A stretch of DNA of 64,000 bases from Sphingomonas sp. HITSZ_GF (GTDB taxonomy: Bacteria > Pseudomonadota > Alphaproteobacteria > Sphingomonadales > Sphingomonadaceae): the NCBI RefSeq assembly GCF_029543155.1, contig NZ_JARQXA010000006.1, positions 62,001-126,000 of the forward strand. The letters run 5' to 3'. The position numbers and the translations under genes were made by a program. Position 1 is the stretch's first letter. Each line of letters begins with the position of its first letter. Below the pieces are notes generated by a model. The model did not search any database and was not told where the DNA came from. It saw only the letters and a program-made list of their open reading frames with translations. Below are positions 38,401-46,752 of this stretch, piece by piece.

Positions 38401-39913
38401 CGGCGGCGCCGGCAATGACTGGCTCGACGGCGGCACCGGCGGGACGGGCGGCCTGACCGAGAGCGGTGACATCCTGATGGGGGGCGCCGGCGACGACGTC
38501 TATGTCGTCTCCAACGGCTGGACGCAGGTCATCGAGTTCGCAAATGGCGGCTTCGACACGGTGATGGGCGCCAATGGCGTCGCCGTGGTGATGGCCGACA
38601 ATATCGAGCAGTCGGTAGGCGGCAGCGCCACCGGCAACGCGCTCGACAACATCATGATCGGCAGCGACCGCAACGACATCCTCGACGGCGGCGCCGGCAT
38701 CGACCGGATGCAGGGCGGGCTGGGCGACGACAGCTATTATGTCGACCGCCAGGAGGATCTGGTCTTCGAGCAGGCCGGGCAGGGCACCGACACGATCAAC
38801 AGCTCGGTCAGCTTCTACTTGTACGAGAATGTCGAGAACCTGACGCTGGTCACCGGCACCACCGCGCAATTTGGCGTGGGCAACGACCTCGCCAACATCA
38901 TCACCGGCAACGAGCAGGACAATCTGCTGCTCGGCTATGACGGCGACGACACCATCTATGGCGGTCAGGGCAATGACTGGGTCTATGGCATGGGCGGCAA
39001 CGACACGCTGTGGGGCAGCGACGGCACCGACTATCTGATCGGCGGCGACGGCAACGACGTGCTCCAGGGCGCGCTGATCGACGGGCTTACCCATGAAGGG
39101 CGCGGCGGCCAGGACTTCCTCTATGGCGGGGCCGGCGACGACACCTATTATGTCGACGATGCTGCCGACCTGACTTTCGAGGATGCCGGCGGCGGCAACG
39201 ACACCGTCTATGCCAATGCGTCGCGCGGGACGATCTACCTGTACGCCAATGTCGAGAATCTCGTGCTCCAGGGCAGCACGCTGTACGGCGTGGGCAACGA
39301 GCTCGACAACCGGATCACCGGCAGCGACACGACCAACTGGCTGCTGGGCGGCGCGGGCAACGACCGGATCGACGGCGGCAAGGGTAATGACGTGCTCTAC
39401 GGCCAGGACGGAGCGGACACCTTCGTGTTCGGCGCGTCGAGCGGGATCGACACGATCGGCGACTTTACCGTTGGCACCGACAAGATCGATCTCTCGGCCT
39501 ATGGCTTCGCCAGTTTCGCGGCGGTGCAGGCGGCGATGACCGACCAGGGCGGCGGGATCATGAACATCGCGCTGGGCGGCGGGAATTACGTGATCCTGAT
39601 CGGCGTGGCCAAGGCGCAGCTGAGCGCGGGCGACTTCATCCTGAGCGCGCAGGCCGAGCCGGAAAAGGCCGATGTGATGGCGCCCGAGGCGAGCGTGAAG
39701 GGCGCGCCGGTGATGGCGGTGGACGGCGGCGGCAAGGGCGTGGCGGCAGAAGTCATCGCGCTGCCCGATACCGATGCGGTGTGGCATTCGGAGCCGGTGA
39801 CCGGCGGCAAGCTGGCCGGGCTGTTCGCCAACGACCAGCAGGGCCTCGACCTGTTCGATCCGGGCGTGACCCACCACTCGCCGTTCGAGAGCAATCCGTT
39901 CCACTTCGCCTGA
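35462..39913 (+). CDS. Giant RTX calcium-binding secreted protein with beta-helix repeats
   Basis: A 1483-residue protein with no N-terminal signal peptide, as expected for type I secretion. Residues about 40-310 and 530-840 are degenerate repeats around NSGTI/NAGL/NYGSV, typical of parallel beta-helices. Glycine-rich calcium-binding nonapeptides (GGxGNDxLx) occur at about 320-395, 840-885, 953-1003, 1143-1203 and 1287-1323. The last 160 residues end in HHSPFESNPFHFA, probably the secretion signal. The start follows AAGAGGGG. The C-terminal 194 codons are almost identical to those of the metalloprotease at 40370-43228. An adhesin or surface-layer role is likely. No secretion ABC transporter is in the window. 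Confidence 0.9.
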   Translation: MPIPPIDAPTGEPNVTSTATIDQDTSIASGQIRYSTGLSRMLASGDGWNGIYPDLNNAGTLWASNAAGVQLLYGMNFGTVTNSGTMVARSADGEAYAITVTSHFEGMTNSGSIYAIGNLNALTIQDWAGFGSADIVNSGILAAQASLHSTAIARFNGGRVVNAAGGQILSQSQDAVGIYLGRGHSNPPGWADHPDIENAGLIEAISTGSGASAAIYVTHLDSELMEIVNSGTIRGDFAIYADGSVVTSTIHPDEQVTNLAGGVIDGAIWLDLGEDLITNHGTIDGWIDMGEDNDRIDNRDGVITGVSNLGWGADTYWGGAQTDAVTGDRGDDTILGGGGNDLLLGGWGNDTLQGDAGNDGLYGEGGNDRIITQGGDLVVAGAGDDRIELGDYSFASVSGGIGHDVLVLPAGDLRIVELSQVAASSRVSGIDEIELGSGQWLAIRPGDLAALTDAATLVVSGGGAGTIDLAGSWTLGTDVIRDGVRYLTYASGAETLLVDARFLVRFDATGLYRGLDGVAGGDSAPVAGQIAGAVLTPDHVTANAYYLTSTLTIERGESWESNGGVTVLTGDDAFVSLYNYGSVMSSGGDNGAIAISATLNQLFNYGDISASAFTGTANLASNIAALNTYGISNSSTSLQGNVIAISSISGSWQFRNEGSVLASSVQTIAIGYQNWSMHEAINIGAIRASSSAFMAVGLYAHNGGLLINSGTIEATAALAAYGVAASTHVLNLDNSGTIRATTTGAGRAESIGVFLYWEDFVSTIHNSGLISADVAITFNTNVNRGQLWLDNSGRIEGRIDLLSNSGEDRIFNTGTLTGNVSMGTGRDIFYAPNGIQTGVINGGDGGDYLAGSSSAAERLEGGAGDDILVGGGGDTLTGGAGRDIFAFTRGTGTDTITDFVSGTDRIDLTALHPTAVSISGSTVTVTSGAGVLTIQASGVTMADILTTRTDTFTGTDGDDTLYASADGSTLIGGAGYDLLIGGAGNDWLDGGTGGTGGLTESGDILMGGAGDDVYVVSNGWTQVIEFANGGFDTVMGANGVAVVMADNIEQSVGGSATGNALDNIMIGSDRNDILDGGAGIDRMQGGLGDDSYYVDRQEDLVFEQAGQGTDTINSSVSFYLYENVENLTLVTGTTAQFGVGNDLANIITGNEQDNLLLGYDGDDTIYGGQGNDWVYGMGGNDTLWGSDGTDYLIGGDGNDVLQGALIDGLTHEGRGGQDFLYGGAGDDTYYVDDAADLTFEDAGGGNDTVYANASRGTIYLYANVENLVLQGSTLYGVGNELDNRITGSDTTNWLLGGAGNDRIDGGKGNDVLYGQDGADTFVFGASSGIDTIGDFTVGTDKIDLSAYGFASFAAVQAAMTDQGGGIMNIALGGGNYVILIGVAKAQLSAGDFILSAQAEPEKADVMAPEASVKGAPVMAVDGGGKGVAAEVIALPDTDAVWHSEPVTGGKLAGLFANDQQGLDLFDPGVTHHSPFESNPFHFA
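39332..39913 (+). repeat. Duplicated RTX 3' end, copy 1
   Basis: These 582 bp align end to end, without gaps, with 42647-43228 and differ by only a limited number of substitutions, mostly near the linker around residue 1400. Such identity between otherwise different genes suggests recent duplication or gene conversion. Confidence 0.85.
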
Positions 39914-39957
39914 TCCGGTACATCGCCGGGTCAGCTGCGATCGGGTAGAAGCGGGTC

Positions 39958-40293
39958 ATGCTCGCGCTTGCCCTCGCCCTGGCCCAGCCCGCCGGCTTCA
40001 CTTGCTCGGCGCAGGGCGCCAAGCTGCTCGTCCCCGCGACGGCGCCCGAGGTGGCGTGCGCGCGGCTCAAGGCGGGGCTGGGCAAGGCCGGGATCCGCTT
40101 CGACCGGGGCGAGATCCGGGTGGCGCTGCGCTTCGAGAAGCCCGGCATCGCCACGGCGAGCGTGACTCGCACCAGCGGCGGCAAGGCGGTGCGGCTGCCC
40201 GATATCTCGGTCGCCACCTCGGACCGGGCGATGGGACCATCCACGATCGATCTCCTCGCGCGGGAGATTGCGGGGCGGCTGACGACGCGATAA
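39958..40293 (+). CDS. Small exported protein, unknown function
   Basis: 111 residues with a probable signal peptide (MLALALALAQPAGFTCSAQG). The mature part is basic, with one Cys pair possibly formed by Cys16 and the Cys in EVACARL. It lies 45 bp after the first RTX gene and 77 bp before the second on the same strand. No conserved family is recognised. An envelope or inhibitor role for the adjacent protease is conceivable but untested. Confidence 0.6.
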   Translation: MLALALALAQPAGFTCSAQGAKLLVPATAPEVACARLKAGLGKAGIRFDRGEIRVALRFEKPGIATASVTRTSGGKAVRLPDISVATSDRAMGPSTIDLLAREIAGRLTTR

Positions 40294-40369
40294 GACTTTA
40301 TTCGTTGTCCACGCGCAGAATTGATGGCAGCAAGTCCGTCAGTTCACGCCCTTTTTCTGGTGAGAGCGC

Positions 40370-43228
40370 ATGCCCGATACGGTTCCTGGTGACAGCTCGA
40401 CTACTGCCGTCCTCGATATAGGGAGCACGGTTACCACCACGATCGAGACTACCGGCGACCGCGACTGGTATCGCGTGACGCTGGTCGCGGGGCATCATTA
40501 CAGCTTCGCCACCAATTCGGTGAACAACGACGACGTCGACACCTATCTGCGACTCTACGATTCGGGCGGGTCGCTGCTGCTGTCGGACGATGATGGCGGG
40601 GCGGGGACCTTTTCCGAGATCCACTTCACCGCGACGACGAGCGGCACCTATTACATCGCCGGCGGCACCTATAGCGACGACTCGACCGGCACCTTCCTGA
40701 TCCGCGCGACCGACACCGCGGCGACGGCGCCCGACACGATCGCAGGCGATGCGACGACGACGAGCACGATCGTGCTCGACGGCACCCAGACCAGCAGCAT
40801 CGACCGGGCGGGCGACCACGACTTCTACCGCGTGACGCTGACCGCCGGCCAGAGCTACATGTTCCAGACGCTGTCGACCGGCGGCGCGGGTGATGTCGAC
40901 ACGACGATCACGATCCGTGACACGAACGGCAACGAGCTTGCCTATAATGACGACCGCACGGGCACCTATTCGGGCGTGCGCTTCACCGCGACGACGAGCG
41001 GCACCTATTATATCGACGTCGGCGGCTGGAACGACCAGGAGACCGGCGCCTACAAGCTCAACATGGTCACTGCGCCGCCGCTCGAGGTGTGGAACAACGA
41101 CCAGATCGCCCACCAGCTGACCACCGATTACTGGAACGGCAACAGCCACCATTTCAACGTGGCACCGGGCGGCACGCTGACCTTCAACATGAGCGGCCTT
41201 GGCACCACGGCGGCGAACCTGGCGCGCCAGGCGCTGCTGCTGTGGACCGACGTGACCGGGATCGTCTTTGCCGAGGTCAGCACCGGCGGGCAGCTGCTGT
41301 TCACCAACACCGACGACGGCGCCTCGACCAGCGCAGCCTATTCGGGCGGGATCACCACCAGCGCGACGGTCAACGTCTCGCAGGCCTGGGTGGACCAGTA
41401 TGGCACCGGGCTGAACAGCTATTCGTTCCAGACCTTCATCCACGAGATCGGCCACGCGCTGGGGCTGGGCCATGGCGGCCCGTACAACGGCTCCGCCGAC
41501 TATCCGGAGGATGCCGCGTATCTCAACGATGCGTGGATCACGACGGTGATGTCGTATTTCGACGAGAACGAGAACACCTATTTCAAGAACCTCGGCTTCA
41601 CCCGCCAATATACGGTGAGCCCGATGGTGGCGGACGGGATCGCGGTCGCCGCGCTCTACGGCACCAACACGCTGACCCGCACCGGCGACACCGTCTATGG
41701 CTTCAACAGCACCGCGGGGCGCGACATCTATGACGCGACCAAGAATCCGACGGTTGCCTATACGGTCTTCGACAATGGCGGCGTCGACACGCTCGACTAT
41801 TCGGGATTCAGCCAGAACCAGACGATCAACCTGACCCAGGAGCAGTTCTCCAGCGTCGGCGGGCGGACGGGCAATGTCTCGATCGCGCGCGGCGCGGTGA
41901 TCGAGAATGCGATCGGCGGCAGCGGCGTCGACCTGATGATCGGCAACGATGTGGGCAACAAGCTGACCGGCGGGCTGGGCGACGACACGCTGATCGGGCT
42001 GGCCGGCGACGACATCCTCGATGGCGGGGCGGGCAGCGACAAGCTCAACGGCGGGCTGGGCAACGACACCTATTATGTCACCGGCCAGGGCGACGTGATC
42101 TACGAGGCGGCGGGCGAGGGGACCGACAGCGTCTTCGCCACCGACAATTTCCAGCTCTACGCCAATGTCGAGAACCTGACGCTGGCGGCCGCGGGGCTGG
42201 CCTCGATCGGCGTGGGCAACGAGCTCGACAACATCATCACCGGCAACGACAGCGGCAACCGCCTGCTCGGCGGGCTGGGCAACGACACCGTCTTTGGCGG
42301 CGCCGGCAACGACTGGATCTGGGGCGAGGACGGCAACGACATCCTCTGGGGCGGCCGCGGCACCGACTATCTGGTCGGCGACAATGGCAATGACACGCTC
42401 CACGGCGAGAACGGCAATGGCGAGCAGGACTTCCTGTACGGCTGGGCGGGCAACGACAGCTATTATGTCGATGCGCAGAACGACTTCACCTTCGAGGACG
42501 TGAACGGCGGCACCGACACGGTGTATGCCAACATCGCCGGCGGGACCTATTACCTGTTCGACAATGTCGAGAACCTGATCCTGCAGGGAACGACGCTGTA
42601 CGGCGTGGGCAATGCGCTGGCGAACACGATCACCGGCAGCGACGCGACCAACTGGCTGCTGGGCGGCGCCGGCAACGACCGGATCGACGGCGGCAAGGGC
42701 GACGACGTGCTCTATGGCCAGGACGGTGCGGACACCTTCGTGTTCGGTGCGTCGAGCGGGATCGACACGATCGGCGACTTCGTGGCGGGCACCGACAAGA
42801 TCGACCTTTCGGCATACGGCTTCGCCAGCTTCGCGGCGGTGCAGGCGGCGATGACCGACCAGGGCGGCGGGATCATGAACATCGCGCTGGGTGGCGGGAA
42901 TTACGTGATCCTGATCGGCGTGGCCAAGGCGCAGCTGAGCGCGGGCGACTTCATCCTTTCGAGCACCGCGCAGGCGCCCGACAAGGACGTGATGGCGCCC
43001 GAGGCGAGCGTGAAGGGCGCGCCGGTGATGGCAGTCGATGGCGGCGGCAAGGGCGTGGCGGCGGAGACCATCCTGCTGCCCGATACCGATGCGGTATGGC
43101 ATTCGGAGCCGGTGACGGGCGGCAAGCTGGCCGGGTTGTTCGCCAACGACCAGCAGGGCCTCGACCCGTTCGACCCGGGCGTGACTCACCATTCGCCCTT
43201 CGAGAGCAACCCGTTCCACTTCGCCTGA
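40370..43228 (+). CDS. Serralysin-like RTX metalloprotease with two PPC domains
   Basis: A 952-residue protein without a signal peptide. Residues about 10-120 and 125-235 are two pre-peptidase C-terminal (PPC) beta-sandwich domains (DRDWYRVTLVAG and DHDFYRVTLTAGQ). The M10-type catalytic domain (about 240-480) has the zinc motif HEIGHALGLGH (His358, Glu359, His362, His368) and a Met-turn VMSYF near Met394. RTX nonapeptides follow (about 520-790). The C-terminal tail ends HHSPFESNPFHFA, shared with the upstream RTX protein. Placing PPC domains before the catalytic domain is unusual for serralysins. Secretion should use a type I transporter encoded elsewhere. Confidence 0.93.
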   Translation: MPDTVPGDSSTTAVLDIGSTVTTTIETTGDRDWYRVTLVAGHHYSFATNSVNNDDVDTYLRLYDSGGSLLLSDDDGGAGTFSEIHFTATTSGTYYIAGGTYSDDSTGTFLIRATDTAATAPDTIAGDATTTSTIVLDGTQTSSIDRAGDHDFYRVTLTAGQSYMFQTLSTGGAGDVDTTITIRDTNGNELAYNDDRTGTYSGVRFTATTSGTYYIDVGGWNDQETGAYKLNMVTAPPLEVWNNDQIAHQLTTDYWNGNSHHFNVAPGGTLTFNMSGLGTTAANLARQALLLWTDVTGIVFAEVSTGGQLLFTNTDDGASTSAAYSGGITTSATVNVSQAWVDQYGTGLNSYSFQTFIHEIGHALGLGHGGPYNGSADYPEDAAYLNDAWITTVMSYFDENENTYFKNLGFTRQYTVSPMVADGIAVAALYGTNTLTRTGDTVYGFNSTAGRDIYDATKNPTVAYTVFDNGGVDTLDYSGFSQNQTINLTQEQFSSVGGRTGNVSIARGAVIENAIGGSGVDLMIGNDVGNKLTGGLGDDTLIGLAGDDILDGGAGSDKLNGGLGNDTYYVTGQGDVIYEAAGEGTDSVFATDNFQLYANVENLTLAAAGLASIGVGNELDNIITGNDSGNRLLGGLGNDTVFGGAGNDWIWGEDGNDILWGGRGTDYLVGDNGNDTLHGENGNGEQDFLYGWAGNDSYYVDAQNDFTFEDVNGGTDTVYANIAGGTYYLFDNVENLILQGTTLYGVGNALANTITGSDATNWLLGGAGNDRIDGGKGDDVLYGQDGADTFVFGASSGIDTIGDFVAGTDKIDLSAYGFASFAAVQAAMTDQGGGIMNIALGGGNYVILIGVAKAQLSAGDFILSSTAQAPDKDVMAPEASVKGAPVMAVDGGGKGVAAETILLPDTDAVWHSEPVTGGKLAGLFANDQQGLDPFDPGVTHHSPFESNPFHFA
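42647..43228 (+). repeat. Duplicated RTX 3' end, copy 2
   Basis: Same length and register as 39332-39913. It encodes the last RTX motif, the DKIDLSAYGFASFAAVQ segment and the shared C-terminal tail. Confidence 0.85.
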
Positions 43229-43319
43229 GCTTTCCTTTCTGGAAGCTGCATCGCGGTTTCACGCGCCGTTCAGCGACGCGGGCGGAAATTCGGCGATGAC
43301 AGAACAGGAGGGGAAGGCC

Positions 43320-44867
43320 ATGCGGTACGAGCGGATGATCAGGCTGATGATGCTGACGGGCGCGGCCTGGGCCTTGCCCGGTGCTGCCCAGGCGGCAGCG
43401 GTGGCGGTGCCCGGCCAGTCCTCGCCGCAATCCGCCGACGACTATCGCTGGATCGACCAGGCCGATGCGCTGTGGGACGCGATCGGCGACTCGCCGCCGG
43501 ACTTCGCCTTCGCCTTCGAGGGGCAGGAGCCCTGGGCCTGGCAGACGCAGGACGGCTATACGATCATCGTCGAGGATGCCGGCGCCGAGGGCATTCGCAG
43601 CTATTATTTCGCGCCGGGCGAGACCAGCCCGTTCCTCGCAGTCGAGCCGGGGATGAGCTTCGCCTATCAGGGCGGGCGGCTGGCAATGGTCTATGACGCC
43701 GATGGCGAGGCGGCGCCGCGCAGCGAGTTCGGCGATTATGACGATGCCGCGCACGACCTGTTCGGGCGCGGGCGGCGGCTTCTCGAGGCGCTTTCCGGGC
43801 GCGACTATCGCCCGGTCGACACCAATGCCTGGATCGACGCCAGCCCCTATATCTTCGGCTTCATCCAGCTGTGGGACGAGGGGCGCAGCCGCTATCCGGG
43901 CTGGAGCCGCTACCATGCGCGCAGCGACGCGGCGGCCTGGCGCCGGCGCTTCGAGGCCGAGCAGCGCCGCCGGCGCGACCAGGCATGGCGTTTCAGCCAG
44001 TGGCGCCAGGGCGGCTTCCAGGGCCCACCGCCGGGCCGCTACGACCGGCCGGGCGCCGGCCGGCCGCCGCAGCCGGGATCGGGCTGGAACCAGCCGGGTC
44101 GTCCGGGTGGACCGGGGCGACCCGGCGGCCCCGGCAATCCGGGCCGTCCGGGAGGCCCGGGCACCAATCCGCCGCCGCGGCCGGGCAACCCGCCGGTGGC
44201 CGGCGGGGGCAGCCCGACGCCGCCGCCCTATACCCGCCCGGTGCCGGGCCGGCCCGACGGATCGCCCGAGTGGCGCCGCGGCCGCCCGCCCGTGCCGGTG
44301 AGCGGTCCCGCTCCGGTGAAGCAGCCGGTGACCGACGCGCCGGTGCCCGTGGCGGATGCGCCCGCCCCGGCTCCCGCGCCGCGCCCCGACATGCGCCCGC
44401 CGCGCCCGCGCCCGGAAGGTGGATCGCGTCCCGACGGCGGCTGGCGCCCGCGGCCGAGCCCGGCCCCGACTCCGCCGGTGACCGGGGCTGCGCCGATGCC
44501 GCCGGCGACGGTGGCCGAGCCGCCCGCACCGGCACCGCGTCCGCGGCCCGAAGGCGGCTGGCGCCCGCGCCCGGCACCGAGCAGTGCGCCGACGCCCGAT
44601 GCGGCGCCGACGCCGCAATATCGCCCCCGGCCGACGCCCCCGGCAGGCTTCACCCCGCCCGCGCCGCGGCCGAGCTATACGCCGCCCGCGCCGAGCGCGG
44701 CGCCGTCACGGCCGAGCTACAGCCCGCCGACGCCGAGCCCAGCGCCGTCGCGGCCCAGCTATTCGCCGCCGCCGCGCGCCTCCTCGCCGCCGCCGTCACG
44801 TCCGAGCCCGCCCTCGCGCCCGGCGCCGCCGCCCAAGATCCAGAACGACTCCACCAAGGTGGATTAG
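43320..44867 (+). CDS. Exported proline-rich protein
   Basis: 515 residues; ATG 43320 is chosen because AGGAGGGGAAGG lies directly upstream (an ATG at 43296 would place this inside the gene). A signal peptide ends near AQAAA. Residues about 30-230 are an ordered, aromatic-rich domain (WAWQTQDGYTIIVEDAG, YYFAPGETSPFLAVEPG). The C-terminal 280 residues are a Pro/Arg/Gly/Ala-rich disordered region ending with SYxPPxPSxAPSRP repeats. It probably spans the periplasm or cell surface. No family is recognised for the head domain. Confidence 0.75.
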   Translation: MRYERMIRLMMLTGAAWALPGAAQAAAVAVPGQSSPQSADDYRWIDQADALWDAIGDSPPDFAFAFEGQEPWAWQTQDGYTIIVEDAGAEGIRSYYFAPGETSPFLAVEPGMSFAYQGGRLAMVYDADGEAAPRSEFGDYDDAAHDLFGRGRRLLEALSGRDYRPVDTNAWIDASPYIFGFIQLWDEGRSRYPGWSRYHARSDAAAWRRRFEAEQRRRRDQAWRFSQWRQGGFQGPPPGRYDRPGAGRPPQPGSGWNQPGRPGGPGRPGGPGNPGRPGGPGTNPPPRPGNPPVAGGGSPTPPPYTRPVPGRPDGSPEWRRGRPPVPVSGPAPVKQPVTDAPVPVADAPAPAPAPRPDMRPPRPRPEGGSRPDGGWRPRPSPAPTPPVTGAAPMPPATVAEPPAPAPRPRPEGGWRPRPAPSSAPTPDAAPTPQYRPRPTPPAGFTPPAPRPSYTPPAPSAAPSRPSYSPPTPSPAPSRPSYSPPPRASSPPPSRPSPPSRPAPPPKIQNDSTKVD

Positions 44868-44901
44868 GGCGAGCACGCAACAGCAGTCAGAGATTGCGCT
44901 G

Positions 44902-44932
44902 AGCCTCTCCCCCACCAGGGGGGGGAGGGGCT
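44902..44932. repeat. Short CT-rich palindromic fragment
   Basis: A single hairpin (CCTCTCCCCC against GGGGGAGGGG) resembling one arm of the larger CT-rich elements, 35 bp after the proline-rich gene. It could act as a terminator-like structure. Confidence 0.45.
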
Positions 44933-45061
44933 TCGCGCGGCAAGCGACGGCCGCGACGCACGAGGCGCAGCCCCGGCGGCCTGGTGGACCCCGGCACAAG
45001 GGCGGCGCGACGTTGAATGGGTATTCGAGGCGAAGGCGTTAGTCCGGCCCCGGGCGCGCCC

Positions 45062-45529
45062 TCAGCGGAAGACGGCGATCAGCGTCTCATAGGCTTCGCG
45101 GCCCGGCGCACCTTCGACGACGACGCCGTTGCGCAGGAAATAGGCGTGGCGGACGATCTCGGCCTGTTGCTCGAGCCCGTATTTGCGGAAGGGCTGGCCG
45201 GGCTTGAGCGCATAGGAATAGCTGCAAAAGGGATGGCGCCTGAGCGGCAGGTAGATGCCTTGCTGGGTCTGCCAGATATGGCAGAGCTCGTGGAGCAGCA
45301 GGCCGTGAAAGCCGATGCCTTCCTTGCTGTAGTCCTCGCGCCACTTGTCGCTGTCGGGGTGGAAATGGATATGGCCTGTGGGGGCCATGGTCGTCTTGAC
45401 CGGCTGGAAGGGAAACCATTTCCGCCGGCGGATCTCGACGCCGTCCAGATCGATCGCGTCGTGATAGATCGAGCGGGCGATGGCGATCTCGCCGGCCGTG
45501 AGTTTCCGCGCTTCACCCTTTTCGGTCAT
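45062..45529 (-). CDS. Putative zinc-metallopeptidase-like protein (HELCH motif)
   Basis: 155 residues from ATG 45529 (GGGGGCGGGAG upstream). No signal peptide. The motif LLLHELCHIWQTQQGI is a short HExxH zinc-binding helix, preceded by GHIHFHPDSDKWREDYS. Sphingomonad homologues are often named vgr-related, a label without functional support. It may be a small cytoplasmic or toxin-like peptidase; substrate unknown. Confidence 0.7.
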   Translation of the reverse strand: MTEKGEARKLTAGEIAIARSIYHDAIDLDGVEIRRRKWFPFQPVKTTMAPTGHIHFHPDSDKWREDYSKEGIGFHGLLLHELCHIWQTQQGIYLPLRRHPFCSYSYALKPGQPFRKYGLEQQAEIVRHAYFLRNGVVVEGAPGREAYETLIAVFR

Positions 45530-45664
45530 CGTCGCTCCCGCCCCCTTACGACCTGTCAAATTGCTAGGGTGTGGCGCGGGTTCCGGCCACTGCTATTCGC
45601 ACCATGGCGGACGGGTTGCCGACCCGGCCTTTCCTGCCTCGAACCCGGCGCCTAGTCTGCGCGC

Positions 45665-45973
45665 ATGTGGAGTCGATCCGTATTCTGGGGTTTGCTGCTG
45701 TTCGCGGGCTTCATGACGCTGTTCGGGCTCGCCATGGCCGGCGATGCGGCGATGGGGCATCCGCGCGACGGTTTCCTGCTGCCGGGGCTGTTCGCCTTTG
45801 CCTTCGGAGCCTTTGGCCTGCACGGCCTTCTGGCCGGGAAGGTCTGGGCGAGCGCCACGATGACGCAGCAGGCGGCTTTTGTCGTGCGCGACGAGGATCC
45901 CCTCACATATTGGGGGCTTATCCTGGCCTATGGCCTGACCGCGGGCGGGTGCGCCTGGCTCGCCCTGACCTAG
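45665..45973 (+). CDS. Small membrane protein, unknown function
   Basis: 102 residues with about three hydrophobic helices (VFWGLLLFAGFMTLFGLAM, LFAFAFGAFGLHGLLAG and YWGLILAYGLTAGGCAWLAL). No charged motif or domain is recognised. It is transcribed toward the CDP-alcohol phosphatidyltransferase gene 97 bp downstream. Confidence 0.65.
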   Translation: MWSRSVFWGLLLFAGFMTLFGLAMAGDAAMGHPRDGFLLPGLFAFAFGAFGLHGLLAGKVWASATMTQQAAFVVRDEDPLTYWGLILAYGLTAGGCAWLALT

Positions 45974-46070
45974 GCCCTTCACGCGACGGATCGCCGCACA
46001 TTTGAGGCATATTACGCTTTTGTTACCGCTGCCGGATTGCCGCAGACCCCGGCATGCCCCATAGCGCGCC

Positions 46071-46748
46071 ATGACATCGACCCCGCGTACCGGTGCCGCG
46101 TTGACGCGGATTCAGGAAAACTGGCTGGCACGGCACGAACGCCGCCTGCTGATCTGGCTCTGCTCGAAGATGCCCCCCTCGGTCACGCCCGACCGGCTGA
46201 CGGCGCTGGGGATGGTCGGCGCCTTCATGGTCTTTGCCGGCTATGTCGCCAGCAACCTTTCCTCGACCTGGCTGATCCTGTCGCTGGCCGGCTATGCGGT
46301 GCAGTGGTTCGGCGACTCGATGGACGGCAGCCTGGCGCGCTTCCGCAAGATCGAGCGGCCCTCCTATGGCTATTTCATCGACCATAGCTGCGACGGGCTC
46401 GCCAATCTGATGATCGTCGCGGGGATCGGGCTGTCGCCCTTCGTGACGATGGACATCGCGATGATCGCGCTGGCGGGATATCTGCTGATGTCGGTGCACG
46501 CCTTCCTCTCGGCGCGGGTGACCGGCGAGCTGCGCCTTTCCTATGCCGCCGCCGGGCCGACCGAGCTTCGCCTGATGCTGATCGCGATGACCGTGGCGAT
46601 GCTGATCGTCGGGCCGGGCCGCGACCATATCGGGCCGGTGCCGGCATTCGACACGTTCGTCGGCGCGATCGCCGCGATCCTGATCACGCTGTTCGTGGTG
46701 CAGACCGCGATCATCGGGCGCCGGCTGGCACTGCTCGAGAAGCGGTGA
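46071..46748 (+). CDS. CDP-alcohol phosphatidyltransferase family protein
   Basis: A 225-residue inner-membrane enzyme of phospholipid synthesis. The catalytic motif is DGSLARFRK..RPSYGYFIDHSCDG, matching DGx2ARx8Gx3Dx3D, with several membrane helices after it. Members transfer a phosphatidyl group from CDP-diacylglycerol to glycerol phosphate, serine, inositol or similar alcohols; the acceptor is not clear here. It converges on the PH-domain gene. Confidence 0.9.
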   Translation: MTSTPRTGAALTRIQENWLARHERRLLIWLCSKMPPSVTPDRLTALGMVGAFMVFAGYVASNLSSTWLILSLAGYAVQWFGDSMDGSLARFRKIERPSYGYFIDHSCDGLANLMIVAGIGLSPFVTMDIAMIALAGYLLMSVHAFLSARVTGELRLSYAAAGPTELRLMLIAMTVAMLIVGPGRDHIGPVPAFDTFVGAIAAILITLFVVQTAIIGRRLALLEKR

Positions 46749-46752
46749 GGCC

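Noticed and set aside
36275-39904. Very long antisense open frame (over 1200 codons) opposite the first RTX gene
   Set aside because: GC-rich third positions of the + gene remove stops from the opposite strand; the antisense product is His/Asp/Ala-rich without motifs, and the + frame has clear RTX motifs.
40298-43219. Antisense open frame of over 970 codons opposite the metalloprotease
   Set aside because: Shadow of the + strand gene, which has a complete zinc motif and RTX repeats.
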